This document shows positions 25,409 to 32,820 of a stretch of 64,000 nucleotides of DNA, piece after piece (within the stretch, counting starts at the first letter, position 1; every line of letters begins with the position of its first letter). A model generated the notes under the pieces. That model saw nothing but the letters and a program-made list of their open reading frames with translations, was not told the origin of the DNA and ran no database searches. The stretch covers positions 1-64,000 of the forward strand of contig NZ_WSTA01000006.1 in the NCBI RefSeq assembly GCF_009789225.1, given 5' to 3'. The position numbers and the translations under genes were made by a program. Source of the stretch: Agromyces seonyuensis. Its GTDB lineage: Bacteria > Actinomycetota > Actinomycetes > Actinomycetales > Microbacteriaceae.

Positions 25409-25960
25409 ATGCCCGAGAAGCTCTTCCCGGAACGCCAGCGCTGCAAGGCCTGCGCGAAGAAGCTCGGCGGCCCGGGCGCGCCGGTCTACCTCGGCCTGCA
25501 CTGCTCGCCGCGGTGCGCCGGGCTCGCCGAACCGCATGCCGACGCGGCCGCGGCGCCGCGCGAGTGCAAGACCGACCGCGGCGGTCGCTGGGAGTTCAAG
25601 CGGCGCTACCGCAGCGAGAGCGAGATCCCCGGCAACCTCCGCGACGACCCGACGACGAACTGGTACTGGTGCACCCACTGCGGGCACCTGCACATCGGGC
25701 ACAGCCGCATCGACCTCGCGCGGGAGACGCACCGGGTGCTCGGCGACCGCGCCGCACTGGCGGATCTGCTCGTCAAGACCCGCGGCCGGGCCACCCACAA
25801 GCAGGTCGCCGAGGTCGCGAAGATCCGGCCGATCCGGCTGAAGGAACTGGAGGACCCGACGGGCGAGAAGTTCGACGTGAACGCCCTGTTCGCCGTGCTC
25901 GCGGTCTACCGCATCAAGCTCGCGGCGGTGCTCCGGCAGGAGGGCGCCGGTCGGGCCTGA
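25409..25960 (+). CDS. unknown protein with paired-cysteine (zinc-finger-like) N terminus and helical C terminus
   Basis: 183 residues. The N-terminal part has CKACAKKLGGPGAPVYLGLH followed by CSPRCAG, then WYWCTHCGHLHIGHSRID; the CxxC, CxxxC and CxxC pairs could bind two zinc ions. The C-terminal part, THKQVAEVAKIRPIRLKELE and FDVNALFAVLAVYRIKLAAV, looks like a helix-turn-helix of XRE type. This points to a nucleic-acid-binding protein, but I do not recognise a named family. AGGAGA about ten bases before the ATG supports the start. Confidence 0.7.
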   Translation: MPEKLFPERQRCKACAKKLGGPGAPVYLGLHCSPRCAGLAEPHADAAAAPRECKTDRGGRWEFKRRYRSESEIPGNLRDDPTTNWYWCTHCGHLHIGHSRIDLARETHRVLGDRAALADLLVKTRGRATHKQVAEVAKIRPIRLKELEDPTGEKFDVNALFAVLAVYRIKLAAVLRQEGAGRA

Positions 25961-25984
25961 TCCGCGCGGTGCCGGACGGCGCCG

Positions 25985-27514
25985 TCAGCGCCGCGCCCGG
26001 GTTCTCGGTCGGGCGTCCCGGCGCAGCATCCCGCGCCGCGCCCGCCCCGCGAGGTCGAGCGAGGCGAGCCTCGGCTCCTGGACGGGGATCGCACCGGTGA
26101 CCACCGCATCCACGGTCATGGAGCCGTCGACGGGCCCGATGACGGGGATCGGGGTCGTCGGGGTCGCGGTGCGCGGTTCGACGCGCATCCGCGCGAGCCG
26201 ACGGTGCTCGATCGCGTACGCGGGGATGAGCAGTGCGACGGCGCCGAGCCACGCGAGCGGGTTGCTCCACACGACGCCGACGAAGCCGAACACCGCGCCG
26301 AGCGCGACGGCCGCGCCGACCCGCATCACGAGCTCGACGACCCCGGTGACGGTGGGCACGACGGTGCGGCCGAGGCCCTGCAGGGCGCCGCGCAGCACGA
26401 AGAGCACGCCGAGCGCCGAGTAGGTGAAGCCGTTGACGGCGAGCATCGTCGCCGCCTGGTCGACCACCGCGTCAGCGCCGTCGCCGACGAAGAGACGCAC
26501 GAGCTGCGCGCCGAACGCGATGAGGATCGCGCCGAGCAGCACCGATGCGGCGATCGACATCCAGACGGACTGCACGACGCCGCGGCGGATGCGGTCGGGG
26601 CGGCGGGCACCGTAGTTCTGGGCGGCGAACATCGACACGGCGAGGCCGATCGACTGCAGCAGGGCGACGGCGATCGAGTCGACGCGCGAAGCGGTCGTGT
26701 ACGCGGCCACCGCGTCCGCGCCGAGGGTGTTCAAGGCGACCTGCACCGAGATCGTGCCGATCGCGATGATCGAGGCCTGGAACCCCATCGGCAGGCCGAC
26801 CCGCAGGTGCTCGAGGAGCTCCGCCTTCGGGAAGCGCCAGGACGCCCGCGTCAGGTGCAGCACGGGCAGCCGACGGCGCGCGTACTCGAGGCAGAGCAGC
26901 ACCGAGACGGCCTGCGCGACGACCGTGGAGAGCGCGGCCCCGGCGACGCCCCAGTCGAGCGGGCCGACCATCAGGACGACGAGCCCGACGTTGAGCGCGC
27001 ACGCGATCGCGAGGAACACGAGCGGCGTGCGCGAGTCGCCGATCGAGCGGATGATCGCCGACAGGTAGTTGAAGAACATGATCGCGGCGGCGCCGAGGAA
27101 GCTCACCTGGGTGAACACGACGGCCTCGGGCAGCAGTTCTTCCGGCGTCTGCATGAGCCGCAGCGCCGGCTCGGCGAGCAGCGGGGCGCCGACCGTCAGC
27201 AGAACGCTCATCGCCCCGGTGAGCGCCGTGCCGATCGCGACCGACCTGCGGACGGCGTCGTGATCGCGCGCGCCGTACGCCTGCGCCGTCGGGATCGCGA
27301 AGCCCGACGTGACGCCCCACGCGAATCCGAGCAGCAGGAACAGGAGGCTGCCGGTCGCGCCGACGGCGGCGAGCGAGTCGACGCCGAGATGGCGGCCGAC
27401 GACGATCGCGTCGGCGACCTGGTAGAGCTGCTGCACGACGTTGCCGACGAGCAGCGGCACGGCGAAGACGAGGATGACGCGCCAGGGCGCGCCGCTGGTG
27501 AGGGTTCTGGCCAT
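25985..27514 (-). CDS. MATE-family multidrug/sodium efflux transporter
   Basis: 509-residue inner-membrane exporter with about twelve hydrophobic segments, beginning VILVFAVPLLVGNVVQQLYQ and VADAIVVGRHLGVDSLAAVG, the family start. LRGALQGLGRT in the second half is the matching MATE motif. The last 75 residues are cytosolic and rich in proline and arginine. An operator-like 14-bp palindrome (27579-27592) overlaps a possible -10 upstream. The start at 27514 is the first ATG that gives the usual N terminus; longer frames extend into non-coding sequence. Confidence 0.92.
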   Translation of the reverse strand: MARTLTSGAPWRVILVFAVPLLVGNVVQQLYQVADAIVVGRHLGVDSLAAVGATGSLLFLLLGFAWGVTSGFAIPTAQAYGARDHDAVRRSVAIGTALTGAMSVLLTVGAPLLAEPALRLMQTPEELLPEAVVFTQVSFLGAAAIMFFNYLSAIIRSIGDSRTPLVFLAIACALNVGLVVLMVGPLDWGVAGAALSTVVAQAVSVLLCLEYARRRLPVLHLTRASWRFPKAELLEHLRVGLPMGFQASIIAIGTISVQVALNTLGADAVAAYTTASRVDSIAVALLQSIGLAVSMFAAQNYGARRPDRIRRGVVQSVWMSIAASVLLGAILIAFGAQLVRLFVGDGADAVVDQAATMLAVNGFTYSALGVLFVLRGALQGLGRTVVPTVTGVVELVMRVGAAVALGAVFGFVGVVWSNPLAWLGAVALLIPAYAIEHRRLARMRVEPRTATPTTPIPVIGPVDGSMTVDAVVTGAIPVQEPRLASLDLAGRARRGMLRRDARPRTRARR

Positions 27515-27578
27515 CGGGTTCTCGAACGGGAAGTCGGCGGGAGCGGCACGCGGCGGTCGCCGGGCCCTCCCGAGTTTA

Positions 27579-27592
27579 TCGAATCGATTCGA
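27579..27592. promoter_or_regulatory. perfect 14-bp palindrome upstream of the MATE gene
   Basis: TCGAATCGATTCGA, an exact inverse repeat, lies 65 bp upstream of the MATE start. On the minus strand it is followed by GATAAACT, a possible -10, so a dimeric repressor bound here would block the promoter. No adjacent regulator gene is an obvious partner. Confidence 0.55.
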
Positions 27593-27620
27593 GAATCGAG
27601 CGCCGAATCGGCCTTCGCGC

Positions 27621-28658
27621 CTACCGGATGCCGGCAGGGCGCCGCCCGACGAGGCTCTCCGCGGCGGCGCGGACGGCCTCGCGCGGGTCGCGGGGCGCCC
27701 AGCCCAGCACCCGGCGGGCCCGCTCGTTCGAGGTGCGCTTCGACCAGCCGAGGTCGGGCACGACCGAGCGCGCCTGCGCAGAGAACAGCGCGGCGATGCG
27801 GATGACGAAGTTCGGCACCGCGCGCGTCGACACGTTCGGCGCGGCATCGCCGAGGTCGTCGCGAATCGTCGTCGCGATGTCGCGCATGGAGAGCGCGGGC
27901 CCGTTGGAGAGCAGGAAGCGCTGCCCGGCCGCATCAGGGTTCGTCATGGCGAGCACATGCGCGCGGGCCACGTCGCGGACGTCGACGATGGGGATGTAGA
28001 GGTCGGGGAGGGTCTTCAGGTCGCCCTCGATCAGGTTCTGCACGATGTGGTTCGCGCCCGACACGGCGCCGCCGAGCAGCGGCCCCATGACGGCGACCGG
28101 CAGCATCGTCGTGAGCGCGGGCGCGTCCGGTTCGCGCTCGACGAACTCCCATGCGGCCCGCTCGGCGAGGGTCTTGCTCTTCCCGTACGCGTCCACGCCC
28201 GGGCCGTCGAGCACCGTCCAGTCGTCCTCGGTGAAGACGTGCGCGTCGTGCGGGTGCCCCCAGCTCACGGCGTGGAACGCACTCGTCAGCACGACGCGCG
28301 GCACGCCGGCGTCCCGCGCCGCGCGCAGCACCCGGAGCGTGCCCTCGCGAGCGGGCACGATGACGTCGTCCTCGTGCTCGACATGCCCCGGCATGACCGG
28401 GGACGCGACGTGCAGCACCACGTCGATGCCGTCGGTCGCGGCCGCCCAACCGTCGTCGGCGAGCAGGTCGGCGACGACGAACGTCAGGGGCGCGTCGGCC
28501 GGCATCCCGGCGCGCTCGAGCTCGGTGCGGACGCGGTCCGCCGTGTCGAGCGAGCGCAGCGTCGCGCGCACCTGGGCACCGCTGTCGAGGGCGGCGAGGA
28601 TGACGTGGCCGGCGATGAAACCGGATCCACCGGTGACGAGGACTCGAGGGGCAGGCAT
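27621..28658 (-). CDS. NAD-dependent epimerase/dihydroflavonol-reductase-like protein
   Basis: 345-residue extended SDR. VLVTGGSGFIAGHVILAALD binds the cofactor, VVLHVASPVMPGH and VVLTSAFHAV follow, and AYGKSKTLAERAAWEF holds the Tyr-x3-Lys pair. The order and the HVASP motif match dihydroflavonol-4-reductase-like and aldehyde-reductase members. The end ERARRVLGWAPRDPREAVRA is usual. Divergent from an XRE-type regulator gene, which likely controls it. Confidence 0.9.
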   Translation of the reverse strand: MPAPRVLVTGGSGFIAGHVILAALDSGAQVRATLRSLDTADRVRTELERAGMPADAPLTFVVADLLADDGWAAATDGIDVVLHVASPVMPGHVEHEDDVIVPAREGTLRVLRAARDAGVPRVVLTSAFHAVSWGHPHDAHVFTEDDWTVLDGPGVDAYGKSKTLAERAAWEFVEREPDAPALTTMLPVAVMGPLLGGAVSGANHIVQNLIEGDLKTLPDLYIPIVDVRDVARAHVLAMTNPDAAGQRFLLSNGPALSMRDIATTIRDDLGDAAPNVSTRAVPNFVIRIAALFSAQARSVVPDLGWSKRTSNERARRVLGWAPRDPREAVRAAAESLVGRRPAGIR

Positions 28659-28782
28659 GCGATTCTCCGTATCTCTGGGGTGCCTCCAGCCTCCGCCGCG
28701 CGCCGGGCGCCAACCAGTGCCGCCGCGTTCCTGGTAGCGGCACGCCCATGCGGCCGGCCGCACCCCGTGCCTAGGGTGAGGT

Positions 28783-29613
28783 GTGGACGACGCGACGAAC
28801 TCCCTCGGCGAGTTCCTGCGCGCCCGCCGCGATCTCGTGACCCCGGAGCAGGCGGGCATCCCCGTCTCCGGCGTGCGCCGGGTGCCCGGACTGCGCCGTG
28901 AGGAGGTCGCGATGCTCGCGGGCATCAGCAACGAGTACTACCTCCGGCTCGAGCAGGGCCGCTACCGCAACCCGTCCGCCCAGGTGCTCGAAGCCGTCGC
29001 CCGGGTGCTCCGATTGGATGACGAGAGCACCGCGTATCTGCTCCGGCTCGGCACCGCGCCGACGCGTCCCCGCCGTCGCCGTCCGCCCGCGGTGACCGTG
29101 CCGATCGGCGTCCAACGGCTCGTCGCCGACCTGCCGCTGCCCGCCTTCGTCGAGGGCCGCTACCTCGACGTGCTCGCCGCGAACGCGCCCGCCGCGGCGC
29201 TCTCGCCCCGGCTCGTCGTCGGCCGCAACCGGCTCCTCGACGTGTTCCTCGACCCCGACGAGCGCGACCTCTTCGTGGACTGGGACCAGGCGACCGAGGG
29301 GATCGTCGCCTCCTTCCGCCAGTCCGTCGGCACCGACCTCGAAGACCCGCGGCTCATCGAACTCGTCGGACAGCTCTCCCTCTCGAGCCCGCGGTTCCGG
29401 CGGCTGTGGGACCGCCACGACATCGGCGGCCGGCGCGGGGCGCTGCTGCGCTTGGAGCATCCGGTCGTCGGACTCGTGCACCTGCATCGCGAGAAGCTCA
29501 TCGTCGCCGAGGCGCAGCAGCTGACCGTCGCGATCTACCACCCGGCGCCCGAGCCCGCCGATGCCGACAAGCTCCGCCTCATCACGGCGGCCGCGCTCGA
29601 CGCCGCCCGCTAG
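28783..29613 (+). CDS. XRE-family regulator with MmyB-like ligand domain
   Basis: 276 residues from GTG 28783. The helix-turn-helix is PGLRREEVAMLAGISNEYYL followed by RLEQGRYRNPSAQVLEAVAR, the hallmark of this actinobacterial group. The C-terminal domain (LPLPAFVEGRYLDVLAANAP, LEHPVVGLVHLHREKL, VAIYHPAPEP) is the MmyB-like sensor region that can bind fatty acids or other ligands. Such genes are usually divergent from an oxidoreductase, as here with the reductase at 27621-28658. The ribosome site AGGGTGAG lies very close to the start. Confidence 0.9.
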   Translation: MDDATNSLGEFLRARRDLVTPEQAGIPVSGVRRVPGLRREEVAMLAGISNEYYLRLEQGRYRNPSAQVLEAVARVLRLDDESTAYLLRLGTAPTRPRRRRPPAVTVPIGVQRLVADLPLPAFVEGRYLDVLAANAPAAALSPRLVVGRNRLLDVFLDPDERDLFVDWDQATEGIVASFRQSVGTDLEDPRLIELVGQLSLSSPRFRRLWDRHDIGGRRGALLRLEHPVVGLVHLHREKLIVAEAQQLTVAIYHPAPEPADADKLRLITAAALDAAR

Positions 29614-29633
29614 TCGCGTCAGCCGTCAGCCGG

Positions 29634-30395
29634 TCAGCCGGTCCGGCCGGTCTCCGGGAGCCGCTTGCGCCGGCGCCACGCGTCGTGGTGCACCGTGCCG
29701 CTGATCGTGTGGATGCCGACGATCACTACCCACAGCAGGAACGGGAACACCGCGAGCACGGCGTTCGCCCACCCGCCGACCGAGAAGAGGTCGGCCTCGT
29801 CGGTCCCGCCGAACATCGTCGGCACCGCGGCGAGGTTCAGGGCGGCGGCGACGTACGCGAAGACGGCCGTCCAGAGCGGCAGCACCGCGGTCATGCGCAC
29901 GAGGTAGCCCGCCGACGCCATGACGAGCGCGGTCAGGATGCATCCGATCGAGCCGAACAGGAGCATGTGCCCCTCGATGAGCGCGCGGATGACGACCCCG
30001 TCGGCCTGCCCTTCGGCGGCGTCGAGCCCGGCTCCGCCGGACATGGCGTCGCCGACGAGGGTGACAGCCACGTAGACGAGTCCCGCGCCGAAGCCGATGT
30101 CGGCGACCCACGACAGCTCGGGGTTGCGGGAGGTGACCAGCTGCCGGAACCCGCCGAAGAACACGATGAGGCTCGTCATGAGGATCGAGTCGGCGAGCAC
30201 GACGGCGAGCGTCCCGTTCGCCGTGCGTTCGAAGTACGCCTCGAGCCCGGCAGCGTCGGTGAGCCCCGGCCGGGCGCCCTCGAAGAACTGCCGCGCCCCC
30301 TCGAAGGCGAGCGCGACCGCGACCACGATCGACGCGACGCCGGTGACGCGCCGCACATCGGGCGCACGTCTCGTGCGCGGTACCGCCTCCGTCAT
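29634..30395 (-). CDS. multi-pass membrane protein of unknown function
   Basis: 253 residues with about six hydrophobic segments (VTGVASIVVAVALAFEGARQ, NGTLAVVLADSILMTSLIVF, IGFGAGLVYVAVTLVGDAMS, MLLFGSIGCILTALVMASAG, PLWTAVFAYVAAALNLAAVP, NAVLAVFPFLLWVVIVGIHT). The plan resembles DUF4386-type membrane proteins but I cannot confirm the family. Convergent with the XRE regulator gene. Confidence 0.72.
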   Translation of the reverse strand: MTEAVPRTRRAPDVRRVTGVASIVVAVALAFEGARQFFEGARPGLTDAAGLEAYFERTANGTLAVVLADSILMTSLIVFFGGFRQLVTSRNPELSWVADIGFGAGLVYVAVTLVGDAMSGGAGLDAAEGQADGVVIRALIEGHMLLFGSIGCILTALVMASAGYLVRMTAVLPLWTAVFAYVAAALNLAAVPTMFGGTDEADLFSVGGWANAVLAVFPFLLWVVIVGIHTISGTVHHDAWRRRKRLPETGRTG

Positions 30396-30825
30396 CGACC
30401 GTCCTCCCACCCCAGGAACCTGCGGCCGAGCGGCGGCCCGTCCGGCGGGTGCCAACCTACAAGGACCCCGGGGATTCCGTCGCCCGCCCGAGGACGGCGT
30501 CGACAACGCAGTCCGTCCCGTCCGAGAACGGACCCGGCTTCTCGGCGCTTCCGCACCGAGCCGGGCGGTTCAGTCCACGGGCTTCGCCTGCTCCAGACGT
30601 CGCCGGCACGATGCGGAAGCGTCCCGTCATGTCCCCGCGCGAGAACCCGAGGGAGTCGTACAGCGGGCGCCGGCCGGTCGCGAAGCGGGCGACGAAGGCC
30701 GAGCAGTCCGGCATCGCGCGTTCCTCAATGGATCGGGCCCCGCCTCGCGGCGGGGCCCGATGTGTTCCGGGTTGTCTCGGGTTCTTCGGGGGCCGCCGAC
30801 GCGGCTCGCCGTCATCCGGTGGGAA
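30396..30825. other. 430-bp stretch without a convincing gene
   Basis: Between the membrane-protein start and the dnaB stop. One minus-strand frame (30457-30714) begins with a plausible MPDCSAFVARFATGRRPLYD but turns into low-complexity sequence and has no good ribosome site. The only clear element is the terminator-like hairpin at 30732-30761. Confidence 0.5.
30732..30761 (-). terminator. probable dnaB terminator hairpin
   Basis: Perfect 13-bp stem, ATCGGGCCCCGCC with its inverse repeat, and a TCGC tetraloop, 65 bp downstream of the dnaB stop. The following T-rich stretch is weak. Confidence 0.75.
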
Positions 30826-32193
30826 TCAGGTGAGCTGCTGCATGTCGGCGAAGCGGGAGAAGTGGCCGTGGAACGCCACGGTCACGGTGCGGGTCGGGCC
30901 GTTGCGGTGCTTGGCGACGATGAGGTCGGCCTCGCCGGCTCGGGGGCTGTCGCGCTCGTAGGCCGCTTCGCGGTGCAGCAGGATCACCATGTCGGCGTCC
31001 TGCTCGATCGAGCCCGATTCGCGGAGGTCGCTGATCGCGGGCATCTTGTCGGCGCGCTGCTCGGGGCCACGGTTCAGCTGCGAGAGCGCGATGACCGGCA
31101 CCTGCAGCTCCTTCGCGAGCAGCTTCAGCGCACGCGAGAACTCCGAGACCTCCTGCTGGCGGCTCTCGACGCGCTTGCCGCTCGTCATGAGCTGGAGGTA
31201 GTCGATGATGATCATCTTGAGCCCGACGCGCTGCTTGAGCTTGCGGCACTTCGCCCGGATCTCGACGAGGGTCATGTTGGGGGAGTCGTCGATGTAGAGC
31301 GGCGCACCCGCGATGCGGCCCTGCACCTGGGCGATCGTCGACCAATCGCGGGAGTCGACGGTGCCCTTGCGCATCGACTGGAGCGGAATGGACGCCTCGG
31401 CCGAGAGCAGTCGCATCGCGATCTCGGACTTGCCCATCTCGAGGCTGAAGACGATGGTGGGCGCGTCGTGGTGGATGGCCGCAGCCCGCGCGAAGTCGAG
31501 CGCGAGCGTCGACTTTCCCATGGCGGGTCGGGCGGCGACGATGATCATCTGGCCGGGGTGGAGGCCGTTCGTGAGGTCGTCGAGCTCCGCGAACCCCGTC
31601 GGCACGCCGGTCATCTTGCCGTCGGTGTGCTTGGCCGCCTCGATCTCCTCGATGGCCTGGGTGACGGCCTCGCCGAGCGGGACGTAGTCCTCGGTCTCGA
31701 CGGACCCCGTGACGGAGTAGATCTCGGCCTGCGCGTTGTTCACGAGGTCGACGACCTCGCCCTCGCCGGAGTACCCCATTTGGACGATGCGGGTGCCGGC
31801 GTCGACGAGCCGGCGCAGCAGCGCGCGCTCGGCGACGATCTCGGCGTAGTAGCCGGCGTTCGCCGCGGTCGGCACGATCGCGGTGAGGGTGTGCAAGTAC
31901 TCCACGCCGCCCGCGCGGCCCAGTTCGCCCGACTTCGTCAGCTCGTCGGTCGCGGCGATGACGTCGGTCGGCTCGCCGTGCGAGTAGAGGTTCAGGAGGG
32001 CGTTGAAGATGACCTCGTGCTTGGGGATGTAGAAGTCCACCCCGCGCAGGGTCTCGACGACGTTCGCGACGGCGTCGGTGGAGAGCATCATCGCGCCGAG
32101 CGTGGACTGCTCGGCGAGGAGGTCGTGCGGAGGGGTGCGCTCGGCGCCGTGACGGACGTCTCCGGATTCGGGTACCAGGTGCGCGATCGACAA
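30826..32193 (-). CDS. dnaB: replicative DNA helicase DnaB
   Basis: Hexameric helicase that unwinds DNA at the fork. 455 residues from TTG 32193. ERTPPHDLLAEQSTLGAMML opens the N-terminal domain; the RecA-like core has Walker A ARPAMGKST, Walker B MIIIDYLQLM, SQLNRGPEQR and DLRESGSIEQDADMVILLHR. No intein interrupts the core. The TTG start is chosen because the family begins with SIAHLV and because GAGGAAG lies eight bases upstream; the ATG-started longer frame would add an unrelated cysteine-rich leader. dnaB is separated from rplI by the peptidase gene on the other strand. Confidence 0.95.
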   Translation of the reverse strand: MSIAHLVPESGDVRHGAERTPPHDLLAEQSTLGAMMLSTDAVANVVETLRGVDFYIPKHEVIFNALLNLYSHGEPTDVIAATDELTKSGELGRAGGVEYLHTLTAIVPTAANAGYYAEIVAERALLRRLVDAGTRIVQMGYSGEGEVVDLVNNAQAEIYSVTGSVETEDYVPLGEAVTQAIEEIEAAKHTDGKMTGVPTGFAELDDLTNGLHPGQMIIVAARPAMGKSTLALDFARAAAIHHDAPTIVFSLEMGKSEIAMRLLSAEASIPLQSMRKGTVDSRDWSTIAQVQGRIAGAPLYIDDSPNMTLVEIRAKCRKLKQRVGLKMIIIDYLQLMTSGKRVESRQQEVSEFSRALKLLAKELQVPVIALSQLNRGPEQRADKMPAISDLRESGSIEQDADMVILLHREAAYERDSPRAGEADLIVAKHRNGPTRTVTVAFHGHFSRFADMQQLT

Positions 32194-32451
32194 CTCGGGC
32201 TTCCTCAGCTTTCTCCTCGTGCATGGATGACGCAGGCACGACGAACAGCGCCCGGCCTGCACTCTTCGCTTCGACGTGAACAGTCCAGCACCGACCGCCG
32301 ACATCCATCGGTGACACGCACGGACGCCCCCGGGTTCGTGCGCGGACTCACGCTATGTAGCGCCGATCCACAGCGCAACCCGGCCTGTGGATAACTCTGG
32401 GGACAATTGCGCGGAGGTGGGGGAGAAGATGTGGACAGGGGTTGTGGAGAA

Positions 32452-32517
32452 CTGTGGAATCAGGCCGAACTACACCGCTGTGATTCCAGCTTGACCGGGT
32501 GTTTTCTGATTCCACAG
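32452..32517. repeat. 12-bp inverse repeat with internal partial copy
   Basis: CTGTGGAATCAG at 32452-32463 and its exact inverse CTGATTCCACAG at 32506-32517, with a partial copy GTGATTCCAG around 32480-32489. The arms carry the TGTGGA core of the surrounding DnaA-box-like cluster. Confidence 0.7.
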
Positions 32518-32688
32518 GTGTGTGTGGAAATCAATTCCGAACCCGTGCACACCTTCGGCGTGTCCTGTGCACAACTCTCACGAACATTCCTCAGGTACCG
32601 CTTGCCGCCGAGGGCGGATCGGGTGTAGACGCAGCGTGATCACGACCCGGCGCTCGCTGCGCTCCGACACACGCCCGTAACCGGGGGG

Positions 32689-32718
32689 TTGTCAGACGTA
32701 ATACGCAATCCATAGATT
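32689..32718 (+). promoter_or_regulatory. promoter of the M14 peptidase gene
   Basis: TTGTCA at 32689-32694 and TAGATT at 32713-32718 with an 18-bp spacer, in good agreement with a housekeeping sigma-factor promoter. It leaves a leader of about 95 bases before GTG 32821. Confidence 0.6.
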
Positions 32719-32820
32719 CGCCACAACTGAAACACAGGCATCCGCCGGTCTCCAGTCGGCGGACGCCGACCTCGCGCGCCGGGCCCCGTCCGCGAGCCAG
32801 CAGAACCGAATGGAGTACCC

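Larger units (their letters stand above)
32194..32820. promoter_or_regulatory. dnaB/peptidase divergent spacer with DnaA-box-like cluster
   Basis: 627 bp without a gene and clearly richer in A+T than its surroundings. It contains a perfect DnaA box on the minus strand (TGTGGATAA, 32386-32394) and a run of related TGTGGA motifs: TGTGGACAG 32430-32438, TGTGGAGAA 32443-32451, TGTGGAATC 32453-32461, TTCCACAGG about 32510 and TGTGCACAA 32566-32574. A 12-bp inverse repeat (separate entry) lies inside it. Confidence 0.65.

Noticed and set aside
30457-30714. 85-codon minus frame starting MPDCSAFVARFATG
   Set aside because: First twenty residues look plausible, but the rest is low-complexity and no ribosome site is visible; left as unassigned spacer.
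32386-32574. Possible main replication origin upstream of dnaB
   Set aside because: The dnaA-dnaN spacer has the expected position, gene context and DnaA box; the dnaB cluster is better seen as regulatory.
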